Source of the DNA: Madurella fahalii
Taxonomy: Eukaryota; Ascomycota; Sordariomycetes; Sordariales
DNA length: 64,000 nt
NCBI GenBank assembly: GCA_029876055.1
Contig: CM056877.1
Location: 3,472,001 to 3,536,000 of the forward strand
Direction: 5' to 3'
In this document: positions 55,375 to 64,000 of the stretch, in pieces
Layout: each line of letters begins with the position of its first letter
Numbering within the stretch: the first letter of the stretch is position 1
The notes under the pieces: generated by a model
Told to the model about the DNA's origin: nothing
Seen by the model: the letters and a program-made list of their open reading frames with translations, nothing else
The model's database searches: none
Position numbers and translations under genes: made by a program

Positions 55375-57010
55375 CCTAACCCGTCTGTGTTCTGTTGCCT
55401 GCCAGGAACTCCCCTTTGCTCTGGTTCCTGAACTTCCAGGCGACGCCTGTTCCAACCGCCCTGCACGCGGGTGTTAACATCGGGCTCTGAGTAATATATG
55501 ACGGGACGCTAAGTTCACGGGCCGTCTTTCTTACAAGAACGCTCCATACGTCAAGTAGACGATGGCGTGGGACGCCTCAAAAGACGGCTGGCCCATGATG
55601 TCGATCTTTTGGTGAGAGGGAAGTGGAGCGCTGAATTTGTAAGTGAGATAGCAGCAGACGCCTCGTTATGGGTATTCGCTCTGAGAGTTGATGCCAGTCT
55701 TGGGCTTTTGGCGAGTCGCGCTCTTTTTAAATCGCAACCGGGGTCTAGACTGCCCGAGTAAAACTTCTCAAAAGACCGATGACTCCTGGCAACCCTGCCG
55801 GTTTCTAGAGACTAAACCAGGACGAGGGGCTTGGGAGCCCATATTGCAACAGTAGCGTGGGGGGGCCCGAGAGTCTGGGTGGCACTAAAGCCAGGAGGCA
55901 GAAGCGGGGGAGCGGATTCCACTAACCAATACCCCGCTTGACTCCTGCAAACTCTGTTAGCTACTGGGTCCTGGGCTTTTAATCAAGCACACCATTTAGT
56001 GATGCCAAGCTGCGACCACAGCTGGGGAGTTCTCTGAAAAGCCGTCAGCCACAGCAACGAACCACTTCCAACTCCACTTAACCTGGCCCTTTCACCCCAC
56101 TTAATCCATTACGTCTCATCACTAATGCGGTGATGAAATGGAATCTCACTTCGATTTGTGTCTCCTACCTCTATCGAGAGAGTGAGATAGCAAGCATCAG
56201 GAAGCTATGCCTTCTGCAAAAGTTGGATACACCCAGTAACCCATCACCCCCTCCGCGCCAACCTCCAATTGACTAATGACGACCTAGTTCCCCGCCCACG
56301 CAATGGAAACGGAAGAGGGGAAGAGGGCCCTTTCCTTAACACAGAGAGAGAGGGCACATGGTCGCCTTGATCAGGTACAGACACAATCGTCCCCGCCGGA
56401 TCCAGGCCCAATAATGCTCCTCTGGTAGTTGGGAAGAAGAGAGGAAAGACAAGAAAAAGTAAAGAAAGATGAAACCGAACATCAACAGATGATTATCCCA
56501 CACATCCGAACGCCCCTTCTCACCGGGTATCAATCCATCTCCGTCAAGACGTAGCCGCCCAACCGAGAACCTTCTAAAAACTCCGAGGCCATGGTTGATA
56601 AGGCGCCGAATGAAGAAAAGAAGAGAAGAATACGGTGCTTCCCAACGAAGTATCGATGACAGCTTTGGCTTTGTTTCGCCCAAGGGTTCAGGGCCAGCGG
56701 CCCAAACAGAGCAGGCAGACAATCTGCGTGGTTGCATCCTTTCGTCCATTACAGACACGCAGCTCAGCGAGGTAGCTGTAAGATCAAATCGGTGAAATCG
56801 GACCGCGGGGAAGCCGCTTCCGCCATGCCTGGAGACGACAACGGCAGATACAGGACATTAGAGCGGTGTGTTTGACCGACCGAGAGGAGGAGGGATAAAA
56901 TCCGAAACGAAAAATTCCGATGACGTAAATGCTGATGATGACTCTGACAGGTGATGATGGCCGAGACCGGACAGGGAAGATGTCGATTCGGCAGACAAAC
57001 TCTTCTCCAC
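55375..57010. other. Intergenic region between the transporter and the RNA-binding protein gene
   Basis: Contains the transporter's promoter on the left and the 3' flank of the RRM gene on the right. The 140-codon minus-strand frame at 56336-56758 has no supporting feature. No gene called. Confidence 0.4.
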
Positions 57011-59649
57011 TTACGCACCGTGCGAGCGGTGCTGCTTCTGCTCGTCACGACCGTGCTGGCCGTGGCTGCGGCCGCGAGTGGGCGTCTCGACGGCGCTCCC
57101 GCCGTAGACGGGCGGGGTTGGGGTGTACGAGTAGTACGTGTAGCCCGTGATGGGGTCCTGGAAGGCGGTCACGCCCGGGTAAAATCCGCCCACGTACGGG
57201 AACACGCTCGGCGCGTACGGAGCCGACGAGGGGGAGACGGGGAGGCCGCTGGCGCCAATCAGGGGGGCCTGGCCGTTGTTGGTCGAGGGAGGAACGGGCG
57301 GAGCCGCCGGGGTGAAGTAGGGCGCGTGGCCGAAATGCGCGGGGCTCTGAGAGGTGGGAGTAGCGCGCGTCGCAACAACAGTCTGGCGGGGGCCGCGGTA
57401 GCCGCCACCACCCGAAGCCCCGGGGGTCTTTGCCGCGTTGTCAATAGCCCTGGGCGTCTTGGGCGTGGTCGACGGCCTGATGAAAGCCTGGGACCGGACA
57501 CGGCGGGGCGAGCCCACATTGCGCTTGTGAACCTTGCGCTCGACCTTGAGCACAAAGTCCCGGATTTGAGCGCCGTTCTGGTGGGAAATGTCAGCCTCGA
57601 CACCTATCGATGGGGTGGCAGGTGCTTGCCGGTGGAGACTTACGAAAGATTTGATGGCCTTGTCGGGCACATCGGCCCGGGTGAACTCGACAAAGCCGAA
57701 GGGGCGAGAAGCGGATCCTGGGTCAATTTAGTGAGTCTTGGGAGTCCTTCAAGCCCGGAAATTGGGGTGGACGAACCGTCAAAGTTGATCCGCTTAATGA
57801 GATCGACATTGGCAACCTCGCCGACCTCGGAAAAGAACGCGATCATCTCGTCCTTTTCCATGTCGTAGGGGAGGCCGCCGACAAAGACAGAACGGCGGTC
57901 TACGTCGTACTTGCGCAAAAACTCCTCATCTGAGTCGGAGCGCGATTTCTTCCGCGTGTCGAAGGCCTCGATGTTGTACTTGTCCTTTTCGCGGACGGCC
58001 TATGGAAAACTGTCAGAACGCTGCGGACGCCATCTGAAGCGGCGGGGGATGACCCGTGCTTACCGAGTTTATATCGCGTTTGGGATCGAACGTCGCAAAC
58101 TCGACTAACAATGCCTTGGGTACCTTCAACTCCTCGCACTCCCGGGCGCCCAACTCCTCGCATTTGCTGAGCTCTCCGTACGGTTCAAGGATCTCCCTGG
58201 CCTCGCGAATGTCGATCTCCTCGTCGGGGTGATTGGGGCGAGCGATGTAAATGATGAAAGAGCCTGGGACACGAAGATGGAATGTTGTCAGGTCACTGCT
58301 AATTGGGGGGGGGGGGTAGGAGATGATCGATAATAAGTATGAAAGACTTACGGTTCGCTCGCACCATCTCGGTGCGGCAAGGGCGGCCGTGGATGTTGGC
58401 GCCTCGTCCCTTGTCTATCGCTGTGCTGGCGTCCTCGTCGTTCTGTTCATGGTCAGCAACGAACAGCCCGATGAGGTTATTCCTGACGTCGACAACTTAC
58501 GGTGAATTGACAGAATGCGAATGGCATGTGATTGCCATCGCGGCGGATCTTGACGAAGACGGTGCCGTACTTGCTGAACTCGCGAGTGACGGCGGCCTCG
58601 AGCGCACGATCGTCCTTATGCTCGGGGAGACTGGGAGTTCAATCGTCAGACAACTGGGGCGTGAGGGCAACCGAACACAACTTACTTGGCGACAAATACG
58701 CAGGCAGTGGCAGGGTAGATTCCCTGAACGTCGACGCCACCGATCTTGTGGCGGGCAGACAGGGAAGAAGAGTGGAGGGCCCGCTCCACAGGACTGGTCA
58801 AGGCAACGCTTCCAGTGGTCACCGAACGCTGCAAGCGGCGGCCGTTTTTGGCGGCTTGGGCGTTGATCGGAGAGGCACCCGTCTCATTCACGGGGTCGGG
58901 AGTCGTGGTGGCCACGGCGCTGCCATGGTCGGCGGTGGTGGACGTCTTCTTGGGAGAAGACATGAAGACGTCGCCGCTCGGCTTCTCTCCAACCTGGAAA
59001 GGGGGCGCGCTGCGACAAACAAAACAATTAGCAAATTGCCCTGTTACCCTTGAGAGGGGTTCAACCATAAGAAGTGGGGACATACTACTCATCGGCGTCA
59101 CGGAGAGTTCCGCCCGAGGCAAAGCCCATACGACCAAACTCCTGAGTAATCGGAGAGAAGCTGCCCGGAGTTAGTTAGGGGGACTGGATAAGCAGCCTAT
59201 GGCCCAAAAAGCCCACTTACCGAACCCGAGGAGGAGAAGCGGGCATGCTGGCGTTGAACAAGCGGGCACCAGCTATCATACATGGTCAGCCCCCCGGTGC
59301 TCAGATGAATCTGGAGATCGGATTGCATCGCAAGATTGGACCTCGCTCTGATTTCGTGGGCAGCGCGTTTTCCTTGGCCTTGCACATGGCCAAAGCGAAG
59401 GCTTCCGCAGAATGCAAGACGAAATACCCCGATTCCTTGAAGTAAATCACAGGATAGGGGCCAAAAGAAGCCGCCAGCGGAATGCAATGCAGGAGGCAGT
59501 GGAATGAAAGCACACCGGGGATGGCAAACAATTGGACTAAATCATGGCTGCCTACCTGGGATCGAAGCGTTCGACGACACCGACTCGAGGCTCAGAGAGC
59601 GGACCCGACGAGGGCCGACCGACTTGTGAGCTCTAGGAATGGCCGACAT
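57011..59649 (-). CDS. RNA-binding protein with three RRM domains
   Basis: Ten exons in transcript order: 59649-59556, 59272-59221, 59160-59086, 59009-58686, 58630-58501, 58442-58352, 58263-58064, 57999-57777, 57717-57644 and 57577-57011, giving 609 aa with every phase consistent. RRM1 spans exons 4-6 (ACVFVANLPEH, then MPFAFCQFTNDEDA). RRM2 follows at once (SFIIYIARPNHPDEE, KALLVEFATFDP). RRM3 is in exons 8-10 (RSVFVGGLPYDM, then RPFGFVEFTRAD). The N-terminal 150 residues are disordered with SPPR/SPKK-type possible kinase sites. The C-terminal 150 residues are Pro/Gly/Tyr/Ala-rich, like the low-complexity tails of RNP-granule proteins. Its exact homologue is not recognised. An upstream exon may extend the N-terminus. 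Confidence 0.87.
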
Positions 59650-60393
59650 TGTTGGGTCGGTCACTTTCAGAGATGAATATTGGGGAATTGTCGATTCGTC
59701 AAGGTCGATGTTTGCCTCTAAGGATGGCAGAGCCGATCGATGATGGTAGAATATTGGGTTCGAAGGATTGCGAGAACCTGCTGAAGGCGATGTGAGCAAT
59801 TGGTTTCTTCTCTTACCTGAGATGGCACGGGATTTGTTTGGATCGCGATGGGACTCACGCGACGAGATCGGGAAATTTGCACTCAGTTTCCAATCCACGA
59901 CCACAACCGCAGCAGTAGGATGATGGAAAGTGATGCGGGGGGAGGGATGAGAGTGCGTCAACGACAAGGATATTCGGGTGGATGAGGTCTCCGTGGCCCC
60001 CAAGGTGCTACGGAGATCGAAGGTCTGGTTTCGAAACTTGCGATGGAGGAATTAAATGGTGGTGTGCGTAGGAGAAAGTTGGGAAAGGGAGTCGATGATG
60101 GAGGGGTTACTTATCAACGAAGGAGGGAGGGAAGGAACCGCTGGGTGATTGTGGTAGACTGCGAAAAGGGGAGGGGTATGCCTTATGTCCTTGTCTTTCA
60201 GGCAGTCGATCACAGGATCACAGATCTTGCTGCGACGCACTCGCCGACATGCAGCCGGTCTAGTTCGCCCTCGTTTGGGTTCAAACTTGAGAAGGGCGTT
60301 GCAGAAAGGATATGGAAGGGGGATTGCGGTCAAGAGAAGTGTTTAGCTGCTCAAGACGGTCATGTTGAGGATCAAGAGAAGTCAAGCACTCAC

Positions 60394-60577
60394 CTTCGAT
60401 GTTGTTTGTAAAGTGCATCACTGCGTGACGGTCTCGCGGTAGTGTTAGTGAGAGAAAGTCTGGAAGAAGTTGGCTTGCAAGGAAAATGAGCCTTTGATTA
60501 CTGTTGTCCGGCGGATCATCGCCAATGGCGTCGCGGGGATCGGATGTAGTTAGTTTTCGGAGGGTGATTTCGGCCAT
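60394..60577 (-). other. Possible upstream exon of the RRM gene
   Basis: Starting at an ATG (60577), 61 codons run to a consensus donor (G|GTGAGT) at 60394/60393. The peptide is protein-like (MAEITLRKLT, then RLIFLASQLLPDFLSLTLPR). Splicing to the AAG acceptor about 16 bases before the ATG at 59649 would join it in frame through Val-Thr-Asp-Pro-Thr to the RRM protein, with an intron of about 730 nt. It could equally be a separate small gene or chance. Confidence 0.3.
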
Positions 60578-62079
60578 GGGACCCGCTTCTCCGTGATTCT
60601 GGCGGCCGGCCCCGGACCCGAACCCGCTTGATCCTTGATTCGGTGACGGAAAAGTACATGTAGGGACCTTTTTGCATTCGTGATTTGACGACAGAAAGGC
60701 ACATCCTAGAGGTCCGCTTGGCCGTTAATCTAGTTATGAAAACTTGGCTAGGTGGTAACTTCAAGTTTTATTTCTATTGAAATTATGTTCCCAAAATTGG
60801 CATTGCGGTAAATGTCTTCGACGTCAAACTGCTGAAGAAATGAATATATCTAGGCGGTACGTGGCGCAGAGAGGTAAGGATCCGTGAAAGAGGTTCAAAG
60901 GTTTAGGACATTGAAAAGGGGGTGGGTACCCAAGCGCCTGTTTACGCCAGCTGTGAGTGGCTTCTCAGTAATCGCTATTTTCAGGGTGCTTTCATGGAGA
61001 TGACTCTGGCTGGCATGCGTTCTGTGTCTTTGTATACGTTTGGCTGTCGGCTGTTTGCTGTTTCTGTCTCGTCCGGGTAGGCACTTCAGTGTTTAGACGG
61101 ATCTCAAATTCTGTTTGGCGGTGGGCGCGACCATCCATGGTGAAAGGAAAGCAACAGGCTCGGGTTTCTAGCAGATAGTGGTTTATTCGATGTGTGTACA
61201 ATCACAGCCAGGATAAAAGAAGCGGCGGGTCATGGCATTTCGAACAGCTTGACACTGTTTGGGGGGGCAGGTGGGATCAGGAGATGATTAAAAAAAAAAG
61301 CGGAAAACAAAGCTGACATTGAAAGAATCATGCTATACACGCAGCAAAAAGCTGTCAGCAAAGAGCCAAAGTCCAGTCGAGCAAAAACATGGCCGTCCAT
61401 CGATTTTGTGATGCGTGTATTGCCGTCAGGCTTCCGGTTTCTGAGTGGTCGCGGGCACACCAGCAGATAGCTGGAGAAATCTCAAAGCCAATATCCTAGA
61501 GATGACCTCCTATCTTTCAGACACTTGTCAAGTCACGCTCAGGGCCGTCTTTGGTGAAGCTAACATCCTTGGCGACGTGCATGTTGGCTATATGCATTGC
61601 CCCTGTTACACATTGCACACTCCTGATTTCTCTTTCCGCTCGCCTTTTGTTTGCTTTATTGTTCCTGCTTGATCCTGCTTCGCAATCCTAGCCGTCACAT
61701 CCCACACCAGAGTTCACATTTCGGTATCAGTTTCAACTCGCTTTTCATATTCTTCATTGATCCTAATCACCGCGTTTCGCATCGGGCTTCACACTAGGTT
61801 TCTATTTCCACTTGGTACTCTCTGCTCACTATTCAACCATGCTCCCGAAATGCAAAGTAGCTAGCGAAGTAGATGCCGTGAACGACTTGGATGTTTTCGA
61901 AGTCACTATATGTCGCCGTTTCCGTGGTTGATTTGTAAGAACTTGGATATACTAAACGCTATCTAACCGCAACAGCCAGGTGTCAGAGGCCCCAGTGGTC
62001 ACGTAACACCCAAGTCGATCATTAGCTATACGGTTGGCTAATGCGCGCCACACTCTCCATCTTCTACTCAAACGGGTCA

Positions 62080-62360
62080 ACGAACCCCCGAATTAGCTCT
62101 ACGAGTTATCGATCATCTGCGGGCGAGCCCGGCGCTGTTCTTGGAGGATGGATTGGTTCCGGATGAGGTCAGTCGGTTGTTAGAGACGGGGGCGTCGGCT
62201 GTGAAGGAGGGATGGGTAGGAATTCAAGTTACACGCGGTTAGTGGAGGTAATTAGTTTGAGCGACCTGGAGCAGTTCGCGGTAAGGATGCGGACAGAGTC
62301 GAAGGCGCTATCTCAGAGCGGGAAAGGCAGTTTTTACGGGCCTACGGAACAATGGCGGAT
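62080..62360 (+). pseudogene. Coding-like fragment of unknown origin
   Basis: One frame with no ATG reads about 55 protein-like codons (ELALRVIDHLRASPALFLED, then VPDEVSRLLETGASAVKEGW) to a TAG near 62240. A second piece (SDLEQFAVRMRTESKALSQS) follows. I do not recognise the family. It may be the remnant of a gene or mobile element. Confidence 0.25.
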
Positions 62361-62626
62361 TTAGTACTGCCATATGCTATTTGGTCAGGACAAGCGGGGT
62401 GAGGAGGTGAAGGGTGTAGTTTGAAGGAGTATCCTGGGCGCGATCATAGCGGACAGCGGTGAGTGCGATTACGGATGGGACTGATTATTTTATGGACTGG
62501 TGAGAATGGGGGTGTGAATGGGGAACGCAAAATTCGAATTGGAATGTCTACTTAGGCGGTAATAGTGCCTGTCGTCTCCCTTGTTTCGTTCCCGAGGCAT
62601 GGCTCTGGTGCAGACAATGACATTGT

Positions 62627-64000
62627 CTACTCTTTGAAGAGTTCTTCCCCTGTAGGCTGAGCAGCTTCTCTATGAGCCTCCTTTTCGGTGGCCGCCACCG
62701 GGGTTATGGTTCCACCAGGGACCGGCTTCCGAGGGATCGCTGGCTTCGTCTCTTCGGTAATCGCCTCCTGGGCCTTTCCGTTGGCCGTGTCCTGGGATTT
62801 TCGAGGTGCTGTTTTCTCAAGAGCCGTTCCCTGGGGAGTTGCTGCCTCACCCAGAGTCGCTCCTGGAAATGGCGTCTGCCGGTCTTCCTGCCGGTCTTCC
62901 TGCGGGACTTTCTCCCCGTAAGTCGCTTCCCGGGAGCTTGCATCTTTCGGAGGTGTCTCCTCGCGATCCGCATCCCGAAATTCCGTCAGATCGGGCGGTG
63001 TCTCCCCGTGGTCAGGCTTCTTCGGTGCTGGCACGCCTTCCCCCGTAATCTCTTGGGGGTTTTCATCAGGCGGAGGAGCTTGATCAGTCACTTGTTGCAG
63101 GTTGTCTGCCGCCTGAGATTGGTTTCCCTGCTGAGGCCCTGGGCCTTTCGTCACTGCCGTCTTCGGATTCGTAGTTGTAGGTTGAGAAATAATCCCTTTG
63201 CTGCCTTCCTCGTTGTGAGTCGGGTCCTGAGGTGCTGTTTCCTGCCCAGGAGAGCCGAAAGGAGTTGGAAGAGTCAGGGCAGGAGGCTTGGGTTCTTGGC
63301 ACGCTGCTCCTTCAATAATGTCCTGAGGGGTGGCTGTCTGGGAGGGCGACGGCCGGTCAACAAGCACTTCTGCCTTTTTGACCACTTCATCCCCATCTTC
63401 AAACTTCTCGCCACCCATATTTCCTCTCTTGTAGAGCGCTGGTTTGATGAAGAACTTGACCTCCAGACAATTCGCGTTGTCGCGCATCTGCTTCTCGGCA
63501 TCTTTGCCGATCTCCATTGTAGCAGGATTGAAATAGAGAACTGGCGGCGGTGCGCTCACCGTGCTCCGCACATCAGGGGCTGGATGTGATACTTGGGGAA
63601 GGACTACGGACCAACGAGGTCGTTGGCAACGCATACGCTGGGAAAACTCGACGGCCTTTTGCACGATGTTCTTTAGTTCGTCCACATTCTGGTCTGGGTT
63701 CTCCCAAGGGCGCAGGATATTGTTGATTATGTCAATATCCTTTTGGAGGTTGGGAGGAACCGTGGGTTCGGGCGATTCCCCTTGAACCTTGGCCAGTAAA
63801 TTTGTTGTAATTGCTCTCCAATCGTTGTATTCTCGATGTGTGACGGTATTACCGACTGATTTTGAACGGTCGAGGTAAGCAAGAGTCATAGGCTGCACAA
63901 AACTGCGAACGCTCACCTTGTTTGTAGATCGTTCTCTCGATATCCTGAAGTTGTTTTCTAGCATCCTCCTCAAGCCAATAGTCTTCGCCTCTCTCGTCGG
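62627..64000 (-). CDS. Partial hypothetical protein, 5' end beyond the window
   Basis: Runs off the right edge. The last exon in the window spans 63880-62627. An intron of about 60 nt (63940-63881) separates it from an exon reading YWLEEDARKQLQDIERTIYKQ at 63941-64000. The middle part contains a conserved-looking block, KAVEFSQRMRCQRPRWS and EVKFFIKPALYKRGN, a pattern I associate with a group of fungal proteins of unknown function. The last 200 residues are disordered, rich in Pro, Glu, Thr and Gln with short EDRQEDRQ-type repeats, ending GEELFKE. The frame through the intron is open, so the intron is inferred from the better coding frame upstream. Confidence 0.6.
   Translation of the reverse strand, partial: PTREAKTIGLRRMLENNFRISRERSTNKVSVRSFVQPMTLAYLDRSKSVGNTVTHREYNDWRAITTNLLAKVQGESPEPTVPPNLQKDIDIINNILRPWENPDQNVDELKNIVQKAVEFSQRMRCQRPRWSVVLPQVSHPAPDVRSTVSAPPPVLYFNPATMEIGKDAEKQMRDNANCLEVKFFIKPALYKRGNMGGEKFEDGDEVVKKAEVLVDRPSPSQTATPQDIIEGAACQEPKPPALTLPTPFGSPGQETAPQDPTHNEEGSKGIISQPTTTNPKTAVTKGPGPQQGNQSQAADNLQQVTDQAPPPDENPQEITGEGVPAPKKPDHGETPPDLTEFRDADREETPPKDASSREATYGEKVPQEDRQEDRQTPFPGATLGEAATPQGTALEKTAPRKSQDTANGKAQEAITEETKPAIPRKPVPGGTITPVAATEKEAHREAAQPTGEELFKE

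Larger units (their letters stand above)
59650..62626. other. Intergenic region with a possible extra 5' exon and a coding-like fragment
   Basis: No complete gene. Two things stand out: a possible minus-strand exon at 60577-60394 and a short coding-like plus-strand stretch at about 62080-62360, both described separately. Confidence 0.4.

Noticed and set aside
1..64000. tRNA genes, rRNA and CRISPR arrays
   Set aside because: No B-box-like GGTTCGAATCC with cloverleaf potential was found by eye, no rRNA-like sequence was seen, and no direct-repeat/spacer array is present.

Overview
The window is nuclear DNA from a filamentous ascomycete. Most genes carry several short introns of about 45-90 nt with GT-AG ends and CTRAC-like branch points. 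Genes sit on both strands about 1-3 kb apart, and one degraded element carries C-to-T type stop codons of the kind left by repeat-induced point mutation (RIP). The protein set (SMC5, XPF/Rad1, WASP/Las17, Gdt1, a 573-aa ATP sulfurylase with an APS-kinase-like tail, Eos1, Mba1, Trm44) and its codon use point to Sordariomycetes, probably Chaetomiaceae. That placement is inference; no rDNA or other species marker is present. All exon models below were made by hand from splice signals and reading phase.

Layout: smc5 (+) at 1.8-5.4 kb. A gene-poor, accessory-looking island at 5.4-12.1 kb holds a stop-riddled relic resembling DUF3435 proteins (the family that contains Starship 'captain' recombinases), a second degenerate ORF, and a nuclease-like gene with one internal stop and a tandem-repeat coiled-coil tail. 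Then follow a tiny putatively acylated membrane protein (+, 12.2-12.5), rad1/XPF (-, 12.8-15.6), a 77-91 aa protein (+, 16.1-16.4), las17/WASP (+, 17.0-19.2), gdt1 (+, 20.5-22.2), an Rrt8/Lds-like membrane protein (+, 24.1-25.5), a secreted Ser/Thr-rich repeat protein (+, 27.0-29.4), ATP sulfurylase (+, 30.7-32.7), a 927-aa RD-rich protein (+, 33.8-36.6), a TRP/FLC-like membrane protein (+, 39.4-42.2), an intradiol dioxygenase (+, 43.5-44.7), trm44 (-, 44.8-46.3), eIF1 (+, 47.4-48.2), eos1 (-, 48.7-50.0), mba1/mL45 (+, 50.5-51.5), a coiled-coil protein (-, 51.9-52.5), a sodium:solute symporter-type transporter (-, 53.1-55.4), a three-RRM RNA-binding protein (-, 57.0-59.6) and a partial hypothetical gene running off the right edge (-, 62.6-64.0).

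Most of the genes are unrelated housekeeping functions: chromosome maintenance and repair (smc5, rad1), actin nucleation (las17), Golgi ion balance and glycosylation (gdt1, eos1), sulfur assimilation, translation and tRNA modification (eIF1, trm44), mitochondrial translation (mba1). There is no sign of a biosynthetic cluster. The parts most worth a second look are the 5.4-12.1 kb island, the acyl-motif microprotein, the Asn-sequon repeat protein, and possible translational control at eIF1 and at the RD-rich gene.
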